Below are positions 10,515 through 19,200 of a stretch of 64,000 nt of DNA, one piece after another (position 1 is the first letter of the stretch; the number at the start of each line of letters is the position of its first letter). The notes under the pieces are model-generated. The model worked only from the letters and a program-made list of their open reading frames with translations. It was not told where the DNA came from and did not search any database. The position numbers and the translations under genes are program-made. This DNA comes from Zeus faber (lineage: Eukaryota; Chordata; Actinopteri; Zeiformes; Zeidae): assembly GCA_960531495.1 (NCBI GenBank), contig OY482861.1:496001-560000 (forward strand), in the 5' to 3' direction.

Positions 10515-10920
10515 ATGTATCCAAGCTCCAACAATACCAAGAGAAGGAACCGTCTGGGAAGCCAACAACGAGTCAGAAGTCTGGAAATAGGAGAAAAGAT
10601 TGGGAGTGACTCTGACGAAGCTATTGGAGGATACGACCCAGCAGTCAGACGGATGTTGGCTCAAGCAGAGAAAAAGGGAGATCGACCAGTGAGGAAAATG
10701 TCACCAGGAACGGACGACACGGATGAAAGTGAACAGGGTGAAAGCGATGAAGAATCGGAGAAAGAAGGTCCTTCCTGTTTTCAACCATTAGCAGCCAGCA
10801 CTGTGGTAGGAGATGACAGACGCATGATTTTAAGAGAGATTGAGAGGAGTATAGACAGATGCCTGGAGGACATAAGTGACTCCACCTGTCCAGAAGTTCA
10901 ACAAGTATTGGAAAGGCTGC
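10515..10920 (+). pseudogene. gag, displaced middle segment
   Basis: This segment is open in a different frame from the matrix part, from 10515 on, so a frame change lies near 10510. It encodes an arginine-rich start, then an acidic serine-rich stretch (DDTDESEQGESDEESEKEG, about residues 67-85), then a helical-looking part ending near 10920. It resembles a linker between matrix and capsid in composition only. I see no capsid fold signature and no major homology region, so most of capsid appears to be deleted. Past 10920 this frame reads an arginine-rich repeat that is the out-of-frame image of the FRGG repeats. What it does, if anything, is not known. Confidence 0.5.
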
Positions 10921-10926
10921 TACAGG

Positions 10927-10974
10927 TTCAGAGGAGGCTTCAGAGGAGGCTTCAGAGGAGGCTTCAGAGGAGGC
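10927..10974 (+). repeat. 12-bp tandem repeat coding FRGG
   Basis: Four exact copies of TTCAGAGGAGGC. The unit is a multiple of three, so copy number can change without breaking the frame. Confidence 0.95.
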
Positions 10975-11040
10975 TACAGAGGACAACCACAGCCACCCAG
11001 AGGACCAGCGAACCCTTACAGGGGTCCGGAACCTGGTTTC

Positions 11041-11043
11041 TAG
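11041..11043 (+). promoter_or_regulatory. In-frame TAG between gag and pro (possible readthrough stop)
   Basis: Gag tail and protease are in one frame separated by a single TAG followed by GGGG. Gammaretroviruses make Gag-Pol by reading through exactly such a UAG, so this stop may be original, unlike the other stops in the element. I could not confirm a downstream pseudoknot. Confidence 0.5.
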
Positions 11044-11460
11044 GGGTGCCCAGAAGACTCGAAAGGGAGGTGTCAGCTGGTAGTATCAGGGCCGGAGCAA
11101 GATCCAAAAATAGAGGTGAAAATAAATGATAAGTCATTGGAAGTAATGGCAGATTGCGGAGCAGCTTTCACCTGTGTTCGGCCTGAAGATGCTATACATC
11201 TCCCCATGTCTGACCAATTGGTACGGACAATCTGGTTTTAGGGTGTGAAACAGCTGATTCCTCTCACAAAACCAATTGAGCTCTGCTGTAGAAATCGGAA
11301 AATCACACTACCTATTTTGGTGTCAGAACATACGCCCATTGCACTCTTGGGAAGAGATGCTATGTGCAAACTAAATTGCACAATACGGTGTACACCGGAC
11401 GGCTGTCTGGTGGATGTGCCACCTGATGTCTACCACCAATTATTTAGCGCACCAGAGACC
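11044..11460 (+). pseudogene. Retroviral aspartic protease, interrupted
   Basis: This is the gag-tail frame continued. The active-site loop lies at 11152-11160 and reads Asp-Cys-Gly, followed by AAFTCV. Retropepsins normally have Asp-Thr/Ser-Gly, so the key hydroxyl residue has been replaced. An in-frame TAG at 11239-11241 cuts the domain in the middle. The second half holds the C-terminal LLGRDAM signature (11344-11364), whose GRD motif packs against the active site in this family. The enzyme would cleave Gag and Gag-Pol. It is doubly disabled here. Confidence 0.8.
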
Positions 11461-11955
11461 GAGACTTCTTCAGTATATTGGATTGGAAATCTTAGTCCAG
11501 AGCTATTAGAGCCAGCCAAGATGTGGGAGAAGTTCATTGTGGCAAATATGCCTGATGCTAAGCCCCCTGAGTATCCACATCACTGCACGTTGAAATATTT
11601 CAAGAAAACTGACCAATTGGATCCAGAAGAATGGTTGAGTAGTCAACCGAAGCATGTTCAGCTGACCTCATGTTGCATAATTGTGGGACCACAAGGAGCA
11701 GCTATGAAGATAAACATCAATGAATATCTTGAGAAAGAGTTTGACATTGTGAAAAGTGTGCCACATGTGACTTTAATGGTGGCTGAAGGATTTGAGCAGA
11801 AGCAAATAGGAGAAATGATGGCAGAAGCTGAGGAAGCCATTTTTTCACCAATAAAGGAGAATCTTGCTATCTGGATAAGTGAAGAACAGAAGTTCATGAA
11901 AATCATGATTTCAGCTCAAGGACAAGGACAACCACAAGTGATACAGATGACATGA
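11461..11955 (+). CDS. Pol insert with 2H-phosphoesterase-like motif pair
   Basis: This is the downstream part of the open frame 11242-11955, between protease and reverse transcriptase. Two H-x-T-L motifs are visible: HCTLKYF with its His at 11581 and HVTLMVA with its His at 11764, 61 residues apart. Between them lies a strand-like hydrophobic stretch (about 11653-11690) followed by GPQGAAMKI. Paired H-hydrophobic-[S/T]-hydrophobic motifs are the signature of the 2H phosphoesterase superfamily (LigT, AKAP7-like and viral 2',5'-phosphodiesterases), in which both His and both Thr line the active site. The spacing is a little shorter than in many members. No retroviral enzyme is standard at this place. 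The assignment rests on the motif pair only. The frame ends at TGA 11953-11955, where pol shifts frame. Confidence 0.5.
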   Translation, partial: ETSSVYWIGNLSPELLEPAKMWEKFIVANMPDAKPPEYPHHCTLKYFKKTDQLDPEEWLSSQPKHVQLTSCCIIVGPQGAAMKININEYLEKEFDIVKSVPHVTLMVAEGFEQKQIGEMMAEAEEAIFSPIKENLAIWISEEQKFMKIMISAQGQGQPQVIQMT

Positions 11956-12293
11956 GTCAATGTTCAGCGCTAAATTGGACTCAGACAGCATGAGAGAGGA
12001 GATGCTGCAACAAATTCCAGAATGTTTGTGGTGACGACATAGTACGGACATCGGACTTGTGAAGTCAGCCCAACCGGTGAGAGTTGAACTGAGACCAGGA
12101 ACCAAACCTCCTTGGAAGAACCAATATCCACTAAAGGAGGAGGCAATCAAAGGGATTGAACCACAAATTGAAGGACTGTTAAAAGCAGGTGTAGTGGAAA
12201 TATGTTTGGATCCTCAGAGCAATACACCTATATTGCCTTTAAAGAAACCAGATGAGTCCTATCGCTTGGTACATGATTTAAGAGCGATAAAGA
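11951..12293 (+). pseudogene. Reverse transcriptase, N-terminal part (fingers), broken
   Basis: This part lies in the frame after the one holding the 2H-like segment. It is interrupted by TGA at 12032-12034. From 12059 it reads the start of reverse transcriptase: PPWKNQYPLKEEAIKGI, then a stretch ending in LLKAGVVE, then the PILPLKKPDESYRLVHDLRA segment, a well-known fingers signature with the KKP...YR.V.DLR pattern. The frame is lost near 12290-12296 and the rest of the enzyme continues one frame over at 12295. At least two lesions therefore separate it from functional pol. Confidence 0.85.
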
Positions 12294-14727
12294 AGTGGTG
12301 CAGGATTTTCCAGCAGATGTACCAGATCCACATACCTTGTTAGCCCAAATTCCTCCAGAGGCTACACACTTCACAGTGTTGGATTTGTGTGGAGCATTTT
12401 TCAGTGTTCCATTGAGCGAAGAAAGTCAAGGATTGTTTGGATTCACATACAAAGGACAAACCTTCAAGTACAAGAGGCTCCCTCAAGGATTCAAACATAG
12501 CCCTCACATTTTCAATAAAGTATTGCAAGATGACTTGGCTGGGATTGATCAGATCTTGAAAAGTACTGTCATTCAGTATGTGGACGACATCGTCATCTGT
12601 TCACCGGATAAGGAAACATGCCATGAGGATTCAATCAAACTGTTACAGCAATTGGCAGACAAAGGTCACAAGGCCTCTCAGAAGAAGCTACAGTATTGTC
12701 AAGAAAAAGTTGTTTATTTGGGTCAAACAATAACCCATGGACACAGAAGCATCTCTGAGAGTCATTTGGAAGCCATTCGAACGGCACCAAAGCCTAGAAC
12801 AGTCAGAGTGATGATGACATTTCTTGGCATTGCGGGATATTCTTCAGCCTGGGTAGAAGATTATGCCTGCCTAACAGGACCTTTGAGAGCCATGATAAAA
12901 GAGACTGGGAATGCTCAACTCCATTGTAACCTCACCTGGACCCAGGAAGGTCTTATGGCATTTGAAACGATCAAACAGAGGCTACAAGAAGCTCCAGCGC
13001 TAGCGCTGCCAGACTACTCTAAGAACTTTTTGCTGTATGTGGCCACGTCCATTGGAGGCAAATATGCATGTGCAGTTCTTTGTCAGCCAACAGGTACAGG
13101 GACAAGTCCTCAACCTGTGTCATACTATTCTACTGCCTATTCAGAAGTAGAATCGGGGCTACCACTGTGCTACAGAGCAATGGTGGGAGTTTATCTAATG
13201 TATGAGAAAGCATCATCAGTAACTATGGGTTACCCAGTGACAATTCTTACCCATCATAGTCTCAGAAATCTTTTGAACTTCGGTAAATGTACATTGACTA
13301 TGTCTAGGCTAAGAGACTATCATAGGCTCTTAGAGCAGGAAGATGTCACCTTAGTAAGGTGCGTCACGGTAAATCCAGCTGATAATTTACCAACACCAGG
13401 GGATGGAGAGCCACATGATTGTATTCAGGAAGTAGAGAGATATGCAAAGCTCAGATCAGACTTGCAAGCTTTCCCACTGCATGTGTCAGATGTGGAGTAT
13501 TGGACTGACGGGTCCTGCTATCGAATAGGAGACACATTGAGTGCTGGTTATGCAGTAGTCAAAGCCCAGGGAACTGAATTTGTTGTTGAGAAAGCAGAAG
13601 TAATACCACAACCTGCTTCTGCACAGCTTGCCGAGCTTGTGGGCCTGACTGAAGCTTGTCTATTGGCCGAAGGCAAGCGAGTGACAATATATACAGATTC
13701 GGCATATGCACATAATGTGTGTCATTTATTTGGATCAGTGTGGAAAAATCGAGGATTTAAGAAAACCGATGGTTCTCCGATACAGCATCATGCCCAAATA
13801 ATGAAATTGTTGCATGCAATGATGAAACCAAAGGAAATAGCTGTAGCTAAGTGTGCAGCACACAAAATGGACACGTCAAGGGTCACACAAGGTAACAAAG
13901 CGGCTGATGAGGCTGCTAAAGCAGTTACAGGAGCAAACAAAGCAGGCAAGGTTCTTCTGGTCACTCATGAAGTGGATTTGGAAGATAAAATCACGCTCAG
14001 AGATGTGATCGCGATGCAAGAGGCGGCGTCAGCCATCGATAAACAATTATGGTTGGCCCGAGGGGCCACACAAGATTCTACTGGTCTGTGGAGAAATCAT
14101 GAAGGACTGATGGTAGCACCCCCTGACCTACTAGGTCTGATGATTCAGGAAGCACATGGGTTAGCCCATGTTGCAAGGGGGGAGGTAAGGAGAAAGATCA
14201 CGAAAGAGTATGGTTTTTGGGCACCGTACTTGCTTGAGCAAATTGATTATGTCATAGGCAGATGCACAATCTGTCTTAAAAATAACGTTCGGAGGGGTGT
14301 GTTGAGTCCACCTGGTCACATTCCAACTCCGACAGGTCCTATGCGTGAGTTGGTTGTGGATTTTGTTGACATGATAAGACCAATAGGAGGTAAAAGATAC
14401 ATGCTAGTCGTCGTGGATAGATTTTCACGGTGGCCTGAGGCATGTCCAACCAAGCGTAAAGATGCTCAGTCGGTTGCCAAGTTCTTGTGTCATGAGGTCA
14501 TAAGCAGGTGGGGACTTCCAGATCGGATATCCTCAGATAATGGGAAAGAGTTCGTGGATAGAACAGTAAAATTAATTCTGCAAAAATTGGGAATTAAACA
14601 ACGTTTAGGAGCTGTTTATCATCCGCAAAGCAAAGGAGTTTGTGAAAAAATGAATGGTGTGCTGAAAAATCGCATTGTTAAAATCTGTCAGCATACAGGT
14701 CTGAATTGGGTAGAGGTGTGTAGTTAG
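12294..14727 (+). CDS. pol: reverse transcriptase, RNase H, integrase (C-terminus missing)
   Basis: 810 codons open, with the first real homology right at the upstream frame break (the frame opens on GTG, not a true start). Residues count from 12295. Reverse transcriptase: motif A LDLCGAFF with Asp30, LPQGF at 62-66, YVDD at 95-98, so the catalytic Asp set is complete. RNase H: Asp405 (WTDGS), Glu447, Asp468 (YTDSAY), Asp538, complete, with His523 nearby. Integrase: HHCC zinc site His621, His625, Cys657, Cys660; core Asp689, Asp748, Glu784 with 35 residues between the last two (D,D-35-E). The frame stops at TAG 14725-14727, just after the core, so the integrase C-terminal DNA-binding domain is gone. 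The enzymes would copy the RNA and insert the DNA in the host nucleus. The catalytic sites look preserved although this copy cannot make them as one Gag-Pol. Confidence 0.95.
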
Positions 14728-14815
14728 GAGCTAACACTAGTAGAGAATATCCCATTTTGAATATCTGATTCCATCATTTACTCAACACTATTGTTAACAA
14801 GGGAAATACATGGAC

Positions 14816-14835
14816 AAAGGGGGGAAAGGAAAAAG
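14816..14835 (+). other. Internal purine run resembling a polypurine tract
   Basis: AAAGGGGGGAAAGGAAAAAG, 20 purines in a row, about 940 bp upstream of the 3' LTR. It is longer than the tract next to the LTR. It could be a second plus-strand primer site or simply sequence left by a deletion. Confidence 0.35.
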
Positions 14836-14919
14836 TTAATCATATATTGGAATAATGTTAAAGTATAATGCGAAAGTGAAATTATTATACTGTATTTGAT
14901 GTTTGTGCAAGATACTGGC

Positions 14920-14938
14920 TGGTGATTCTTTCTTTCAG
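14920..14938 (+). promoter_or_regulatory. Candidate splice acceptor at the env position
   Basis: GGTGATTCTTTCTTTCAG, a pyrimidine tract ending in CAG at 14938. It sits just after integrase, where the acceptor for the env message is expected. With the donor at 6822 it would give a typical two-exon subgenomic RNA. Confidence 0.55.
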
Positions 14939-14951
14939 GACCAGTCAGAGG

Positions 14952-15050
14952 ATGGCTGTGTCCAGAGATCCTAACAGCCTAATGGACTTGAACATTCAAA
15001 CATGGACACTCGAAAATGGAGGACGAAAATGGACAGCGGACCCTGAATGA
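14952..15050 (+). CDS. Small frame after the env splice acceptor
   Basis: 32 codons starting at the first ATG, 14 bp after the candidate acceptor, reading MAVSRDPNSLMDLNIQTWTL and on to a TGA at 15048-15050. It would be the first frame on a spliced message. No signal peptide and no similarity that I recognise. It may be a cut-down start of env or chance. Confidence 0.2.
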   Translation: MAVSRDPNSLMDLNIQTWTLENGGRKWTADPE

Positions 15051-15761
15051 AGACATCATGATCAGGAGTGTCGAGTGAAATATCATTAAAAGTTGATGGT
15101 GTTAAAAAGCAACAGTTTAATACATACATGTGTGTCCTGAATGTTTTTATAATATTGGGGTTTGTATACTACAATGTAACCTGTATTATTGATGAATATC
15201 CTGTACTCTACGCTAGATATTTTTAGCAAGACATATTACTTTGATTTGCTATTGTTTTCTTTGAGCTGTCTGTAGTAGGATGAAGTGAATACATTGGGAC
15301 CTCAGGTATTTTCTTTTTTTGCGGTTTTTGAGGGACATTGGTGTTAGGCAGGGAAAGGTCCACTGGAAGGTCCGATGGGTCGACCAGCCTGACTTTGGAC
15401 AAATTTTTGATTTATTTCTGAGGCTCTTAATGTATGCATTTATATGTAACATCCTATACAGTAGTCTAAACCCTTCGTCTTTTTCTGTTAATTGATTTGG
15501 AGTACCTTAGGTGGTTGCCTGGGGCAGAGGGACCGTGAGAGAATTTTCCTGTCTTGATTGATTGATGGATGTTCTAAGAAAGGAAGCTGCCAGATGGGTT
15601 TTTCGCTCTCACACTCCACAAATTTGCTGTATTGCTATGACTAAGCATGGTCAGAGGGGTATATTATAACCAATTGTGTTTGTTATTAAGTGATTTCTAT
15701 TAAGCCAATTAACATCGTATGTTCAATTACTCTTCTCTCTGTCGAGACTTTGTGTAGTCTC

Positions 15762-15774
15762 GAAGGGGGGAATA
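15762..15774 (+). other. Polypurine tract
   Basis: GAAGGGGGG followed by AATA, directly against the TG of the 3' LTR. This is where RNase H would leave the primer for plus-strand synthesis. Confidence 0.8.
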
Positions 15775-16226
15775 TGAGGTGTCTGGAAGGTTTGAGGTGA
15801 ATAGGTCACTGAGCTCCCAAAGCTGAGATATAGTGCAGTCATAATATTAACTATGTTATTATTAGATTTATTGCTCAAGAACGAGAACGTCAAGGTTCTG
15901 TTTAGAGGTCCTATGGGAGAGGAATTTTGTTTATTCCTCCAGCTCGACCAGAGGAGGAAAAGTTTCGATTTATGACAGGACATAGGCTGAGCAGGCACCT
16001 ATGGGTTGGAACAAGAGATGGTATGTTATCTCTGTACAGCTTTAAAAGCGAGTGCAGAGCGTCACTTGGCAAAGATTCCATCCGGCTCGGGTCTCTCCCA
16101 GGACATCCATGGCAAGTCTGGTTTGATGCTGATTTGTGTAATAAAACTATTATTTTATTCAAGTCAGTGTCAGCGGTCACTCCTTCATTCTTCAACACAT
16201 CACACCCATCAAGAAACTAAACTACA
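15775..16226 (+). repeat. 3' LTR
   Basis: 452 bp, TGAGGTGTC...AAACTACA, identical to the 5' LTR except at 15822 and 16072. Its TATA-like box is at 16041 and its AATAAA at 16140-16145; the latter would end element transcripts. It could in principle drive transcription rightwards into the array. Confidence 0.96.
16140..16145 (+). terminator. Polyadenylation signal in the 3' LTR
   Basis: AATAAA followed by a TTATTTTATT run. Position and context are the same as in the 5' LTR. Confidence 0.65.
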
Positions 16227-16230
16227 ATAG
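16227..16230. repeat. Target-site duplication, right copy
   Basis: ATAG directly after the CA end of the 3' LTR, matching 6292-6295. Confidence 0.93.
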
Positions 16231-19200
16231 ATTGAAAGATTGAAAGAAAGAATGAAAGAAAGATTGAAAGATTGAAAGAAAGATTGAAAGATTGAAAGAT
16301 TGAAAGAAAGATTGAACGACAAAGTGAAGGAAAGATTGAAAAAAAGAAAGATTGAAAAAAACATTGAGAGAAAGCTTGAAAGAAAGATTGAAAGATTGAA
16401 AGATAGCTTGAAAAAAAGATTGAAAGATTGAAAGATTGAAAGAAAGATTAAAAGAAAGATTGAAAGATTGAAAGGTTGAAAGAAAAATTGAAAGAGAGAT
16501 TGAAAGAAAGAGTGAAAGAAAGACTGAAAAAAAAGAAAGATTGAAAGAAAGATTGAAAGAAAGATTGAAAGATTGAAAGAAAGAATGAAAGAAAGATTGA
16601 AAGAAAGCTTGAAAGAAAGATTGAAAGACTGAAAGAAATATTGAAAGAAAGAGTGAAAGAAAGATCGAAAAAAAAGAACGATCGAAAGAAAGTTTGAAAG
16701 AAAGATTGAAAGAGAGAGTGAAAGAAAGATTGAAAGTTTGAAAGAAAGAATGAAAGAAAGATTAAAAGATTGAAAGAAAGAATGAAAGAAAGATTGAAAG
16801 ATTGAATGAAAGAAAGATTGAACGACAGAGTGAAAGAAAGATTGAAAAAAAGAAAGATTGAAAAAAAGATTGAAAGAAAGATTGAAAGATTGAAAGGTTG
16901 GAAGAAAGATTGAAAGAGAGATTGAAAGAAAGTGTGAAAGAAAGATTGAAAAAAAAGAAAGCTTAAAAGAAAGATTGAAAGACTGAAAGAAATAACGAAA
17001 GAAATAATGAAAGAAAGATAGAAAGAAAGATTGAAACATTGAAAGACATTTTGAAAGAAAGATTGAAAGATTGAAAGAAATTTTGAAAGAAAGATTGAAA
17101 GTAATAAATATTGAAAGAAAAATGAAAGAAAGATTGATAGATTGAAAGAAAGATTGAAAGATTGAAAGAAATATTGAAAGAACGAAAGATTTATAGTAAG
17201 AAAGATTGAAAGAAAGAATGAAAAAAAGATTGAAAGATTGAAAGATTGAATGAAAGATTGAAAGAAAGATAGATTGAAAGAAAGAATGTAAGATTGAAAG
17301 AAGGAATGAAAGAATTAAAGATCGAATGAAAGAAAGATTGAAAGATTGAAAGAAAGAATGAAAGAAAGATTGAAAGATTGAATGAAAGATTGAAAGAAAG
17401 ATTGAAAGAAAGATTGAAAGATTGAAAGAAAGAATGAAAGAAAGATTGAAAGATTGAAAGATTGAAAGAAAGAATGAAAGAAAGATTGAAAGAGAGAAAG
17501 ATGGAAAGAAAGAAAGATTGAAAAAAAGAATGCAAGAAAAAAGATTGAAAGAAAGATAGATTGAAAGAAAGAATGATTGAAAAAAGAGAGATTGAAAGAA
17601 AGATTGAAAGAAAGATGGAAAGACTGAAAGATTGAAAAAAAGAATGCAAGAAAAAAGATTGAAAGAAAGATAGATTGAAAGAAAGGCTGAAAGAGAGAAA
17701 GATTGAAAGAAAGATAGATTGAAAGAAAGATTGAAAGAAAGAATGAAAGAAAGAATGAAAGATTGAAAGAAAGATTGAAAGAAAGAAAGAATGATTGAAA
17801 AAAGAGAGATTGAAAGAAAGATTGAAAGAAAGATGGAAAGACTGAAAGAAATAATGAAATAAAGATTGAAAGAGAGAAAGATTGAAAGTAAGAAAGATTG
17901 AAAGAAAGAATACAAGAAAAAAGATTGAAAGAAAGAAAGATTGAAAGAAAGATTTAAAGAAAGATTGAATGACTGAATGAAAGATTGAAAGAAAGAATGA
18001 AAGAATGAAAGAAAGATTGAAAGATTGAAAGAAATATTAAAAGAAAGATTGAATGTAAGAAATATTGAAAGAAAGAATGAAAGAAAGATTGAAAGATTGA
18101 AAGATTGAAAGATTGAATGAAAGATTGAAAGAAAGATAGATTAAAATAAAGAATGAAAGATTGAAAGAAGGAATGAAGAAGATTGAAAAAAAAGAACGAT
18201 CAGAAGAAAGATTGAAAGAAAGACAGAAAGAAAGAGTGAAAGAAAGATTGAAAAAAAAGAAAGAATGAAAGAAAGATTGAATGAAAGATTGAAAGAAAGA
18301 TTGAAAGAAAGAGTGAAAGAAAGATTGAAAGTTTGAAAGAAGGATTGAAAGAAAGACTTAAAGAAAGATTGAAAGATTGAAAGAAAGAATGAAAGATAGA
18401 TTGAAAGATTGTAAGAATGAGTGAAAGAAAAGAAATATTGAAAGAAAGTTTTGAAAGAAAGCTAAAAAGAAAGATTGAAAGACTGAAAGAAATAATGAAA
18501 GAAATAATGAAAGAAAGATAGAAAGAAAGATTGAAAGATTGAAAGAAATTTTGAAAGAAAGATTGAAAGTAATAAAAATTGAAAGAAAGAATGAAAGAAA
18601 GATTGAAAGAAAGATTGAAAGTAAAAAAGATTGGAAGAAAGAATACAAGAAAAAAGATTGAAAGAAAGATAGATTGAAAGAAAGACTGAAAGAGAGAAAG
18701 ATTGAAAGAAAGATAGATTGAAAAAAAGATTGAAAGAAAGAATGAATGATTGAAAAAAGAGAGATTGAAAGAAAGATTGAAAGAAAGATTGAAATAGAGA
18801 AAGAATACAAGAAAAAAGATTGAAAGAAAAAAGATTGAAAGAAAGACTGAAAGAGAGAAAGAAAGAAAGATTGAAAGATTGAAAGAAAGACTGAAAGAGA
18901 GAAAAAAAAAGAAAGATTGAAAGATTGAAAGAAAGAATGATTGAAAGATTGAAAGATTGAAAGATTGAAAGAAAGAATGAAAGAAAGATTGAAAGAGAGA
19001 AAGATTGAAAGTAAGAAAGATTGAAAAAAAGAATGCAAGAAAAAAGTTTGAAAGGAAGATAGATTGAAAGAAAGACTGAGAGAGAAAGATTGAAAGAAAG
19101 ATAGATTGAAAGAAAGATTGAAATAAAGATTGAAAGAAAGATTGAAAGAAAGATTGAAAGATAGAAAGAATGATTGAAAAAAGAGAGATTGAAAGAAAGA

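Larger units (their letters stand above)
10921..11043 (+). pseudogene. gag C-terminus, FRGG-repeat nucleocapsid-like segment
   Basis: Back in the matrix frame, four perfect 12-bp repeats (10927-10974) encode FRGG four times, followed by YRGQPQPPRGPANPYRG. This arginine/glycine-rich tail should bind nucleic acid. No CCHC zinc knuckle is visible, unlike most gammaretroviral nucleocapsids. The segment ends at TAG 11041-11043, after which the same frame runs into protease. It is cut off upstream by the frame change near 10920, and the same frame has a TAA at 10873-10875. Confidence 0.6.
14728..15774 (+). other. 3' region without recognisable env
   Basis: About 1.05 kb between pol and the 3' LTR, where env of 1.5-2 kb would be expected. 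I find no signal peptide, furin site, CX6CC motif or long open frame. A weak 69-codon frame without ATG (15286-15495) has a hydrophobic stretch near its end and could be a worn env tail, but this is a guess. The region also holds a splice acceptor, a small frame after it, and two purine runs, listed separately. Confidence 0.7.
6296..16226 (+). mobile_element. Endogenous retrovirus, gammaretrovirus-like, defective
   Basis: A 9.93-kb LTR element on the + strand. Order: LTR, primer binding site, splice donor, 3.2-kb leader, gag, protease, motif-pair domain, reverse transcriptase, RNase H, integrase, env-less 3' part, polypurine tract, LTR. It has TG...CA ends and a 4-bp target duplication. The gag matrix has the WP...WP..GT.N pattern seen in gammaretroviral matrix, and gag and pro share one frame across an in-frame TAG. 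This points to a class I / gamma-epsilon-type fish element. Breaks: stop at 10510-10512, frame changes near 10510 and 10920, stop at 11239-11241, frame change near 11950, stop at 12032-12034, frame change near 12293, integrase ending early at 14727, no env. The LTRs are 99.6% identical, so it is young despite the damage. Confidence 0.97.

Noticed and set aside
11041-11043. Counting this TAG as a damaging mutation
   Set aside because: Its position between gag and pro in one frame fits a natural readthrough stop, so it is not included among the certain lesions.
15286-15495. 69-codon + frame with a hydrophobic tail, considered as an env remnant
   Set aside because: No ATG, no CX6CC motif, furin site or other env landmark; too weak to annotate.
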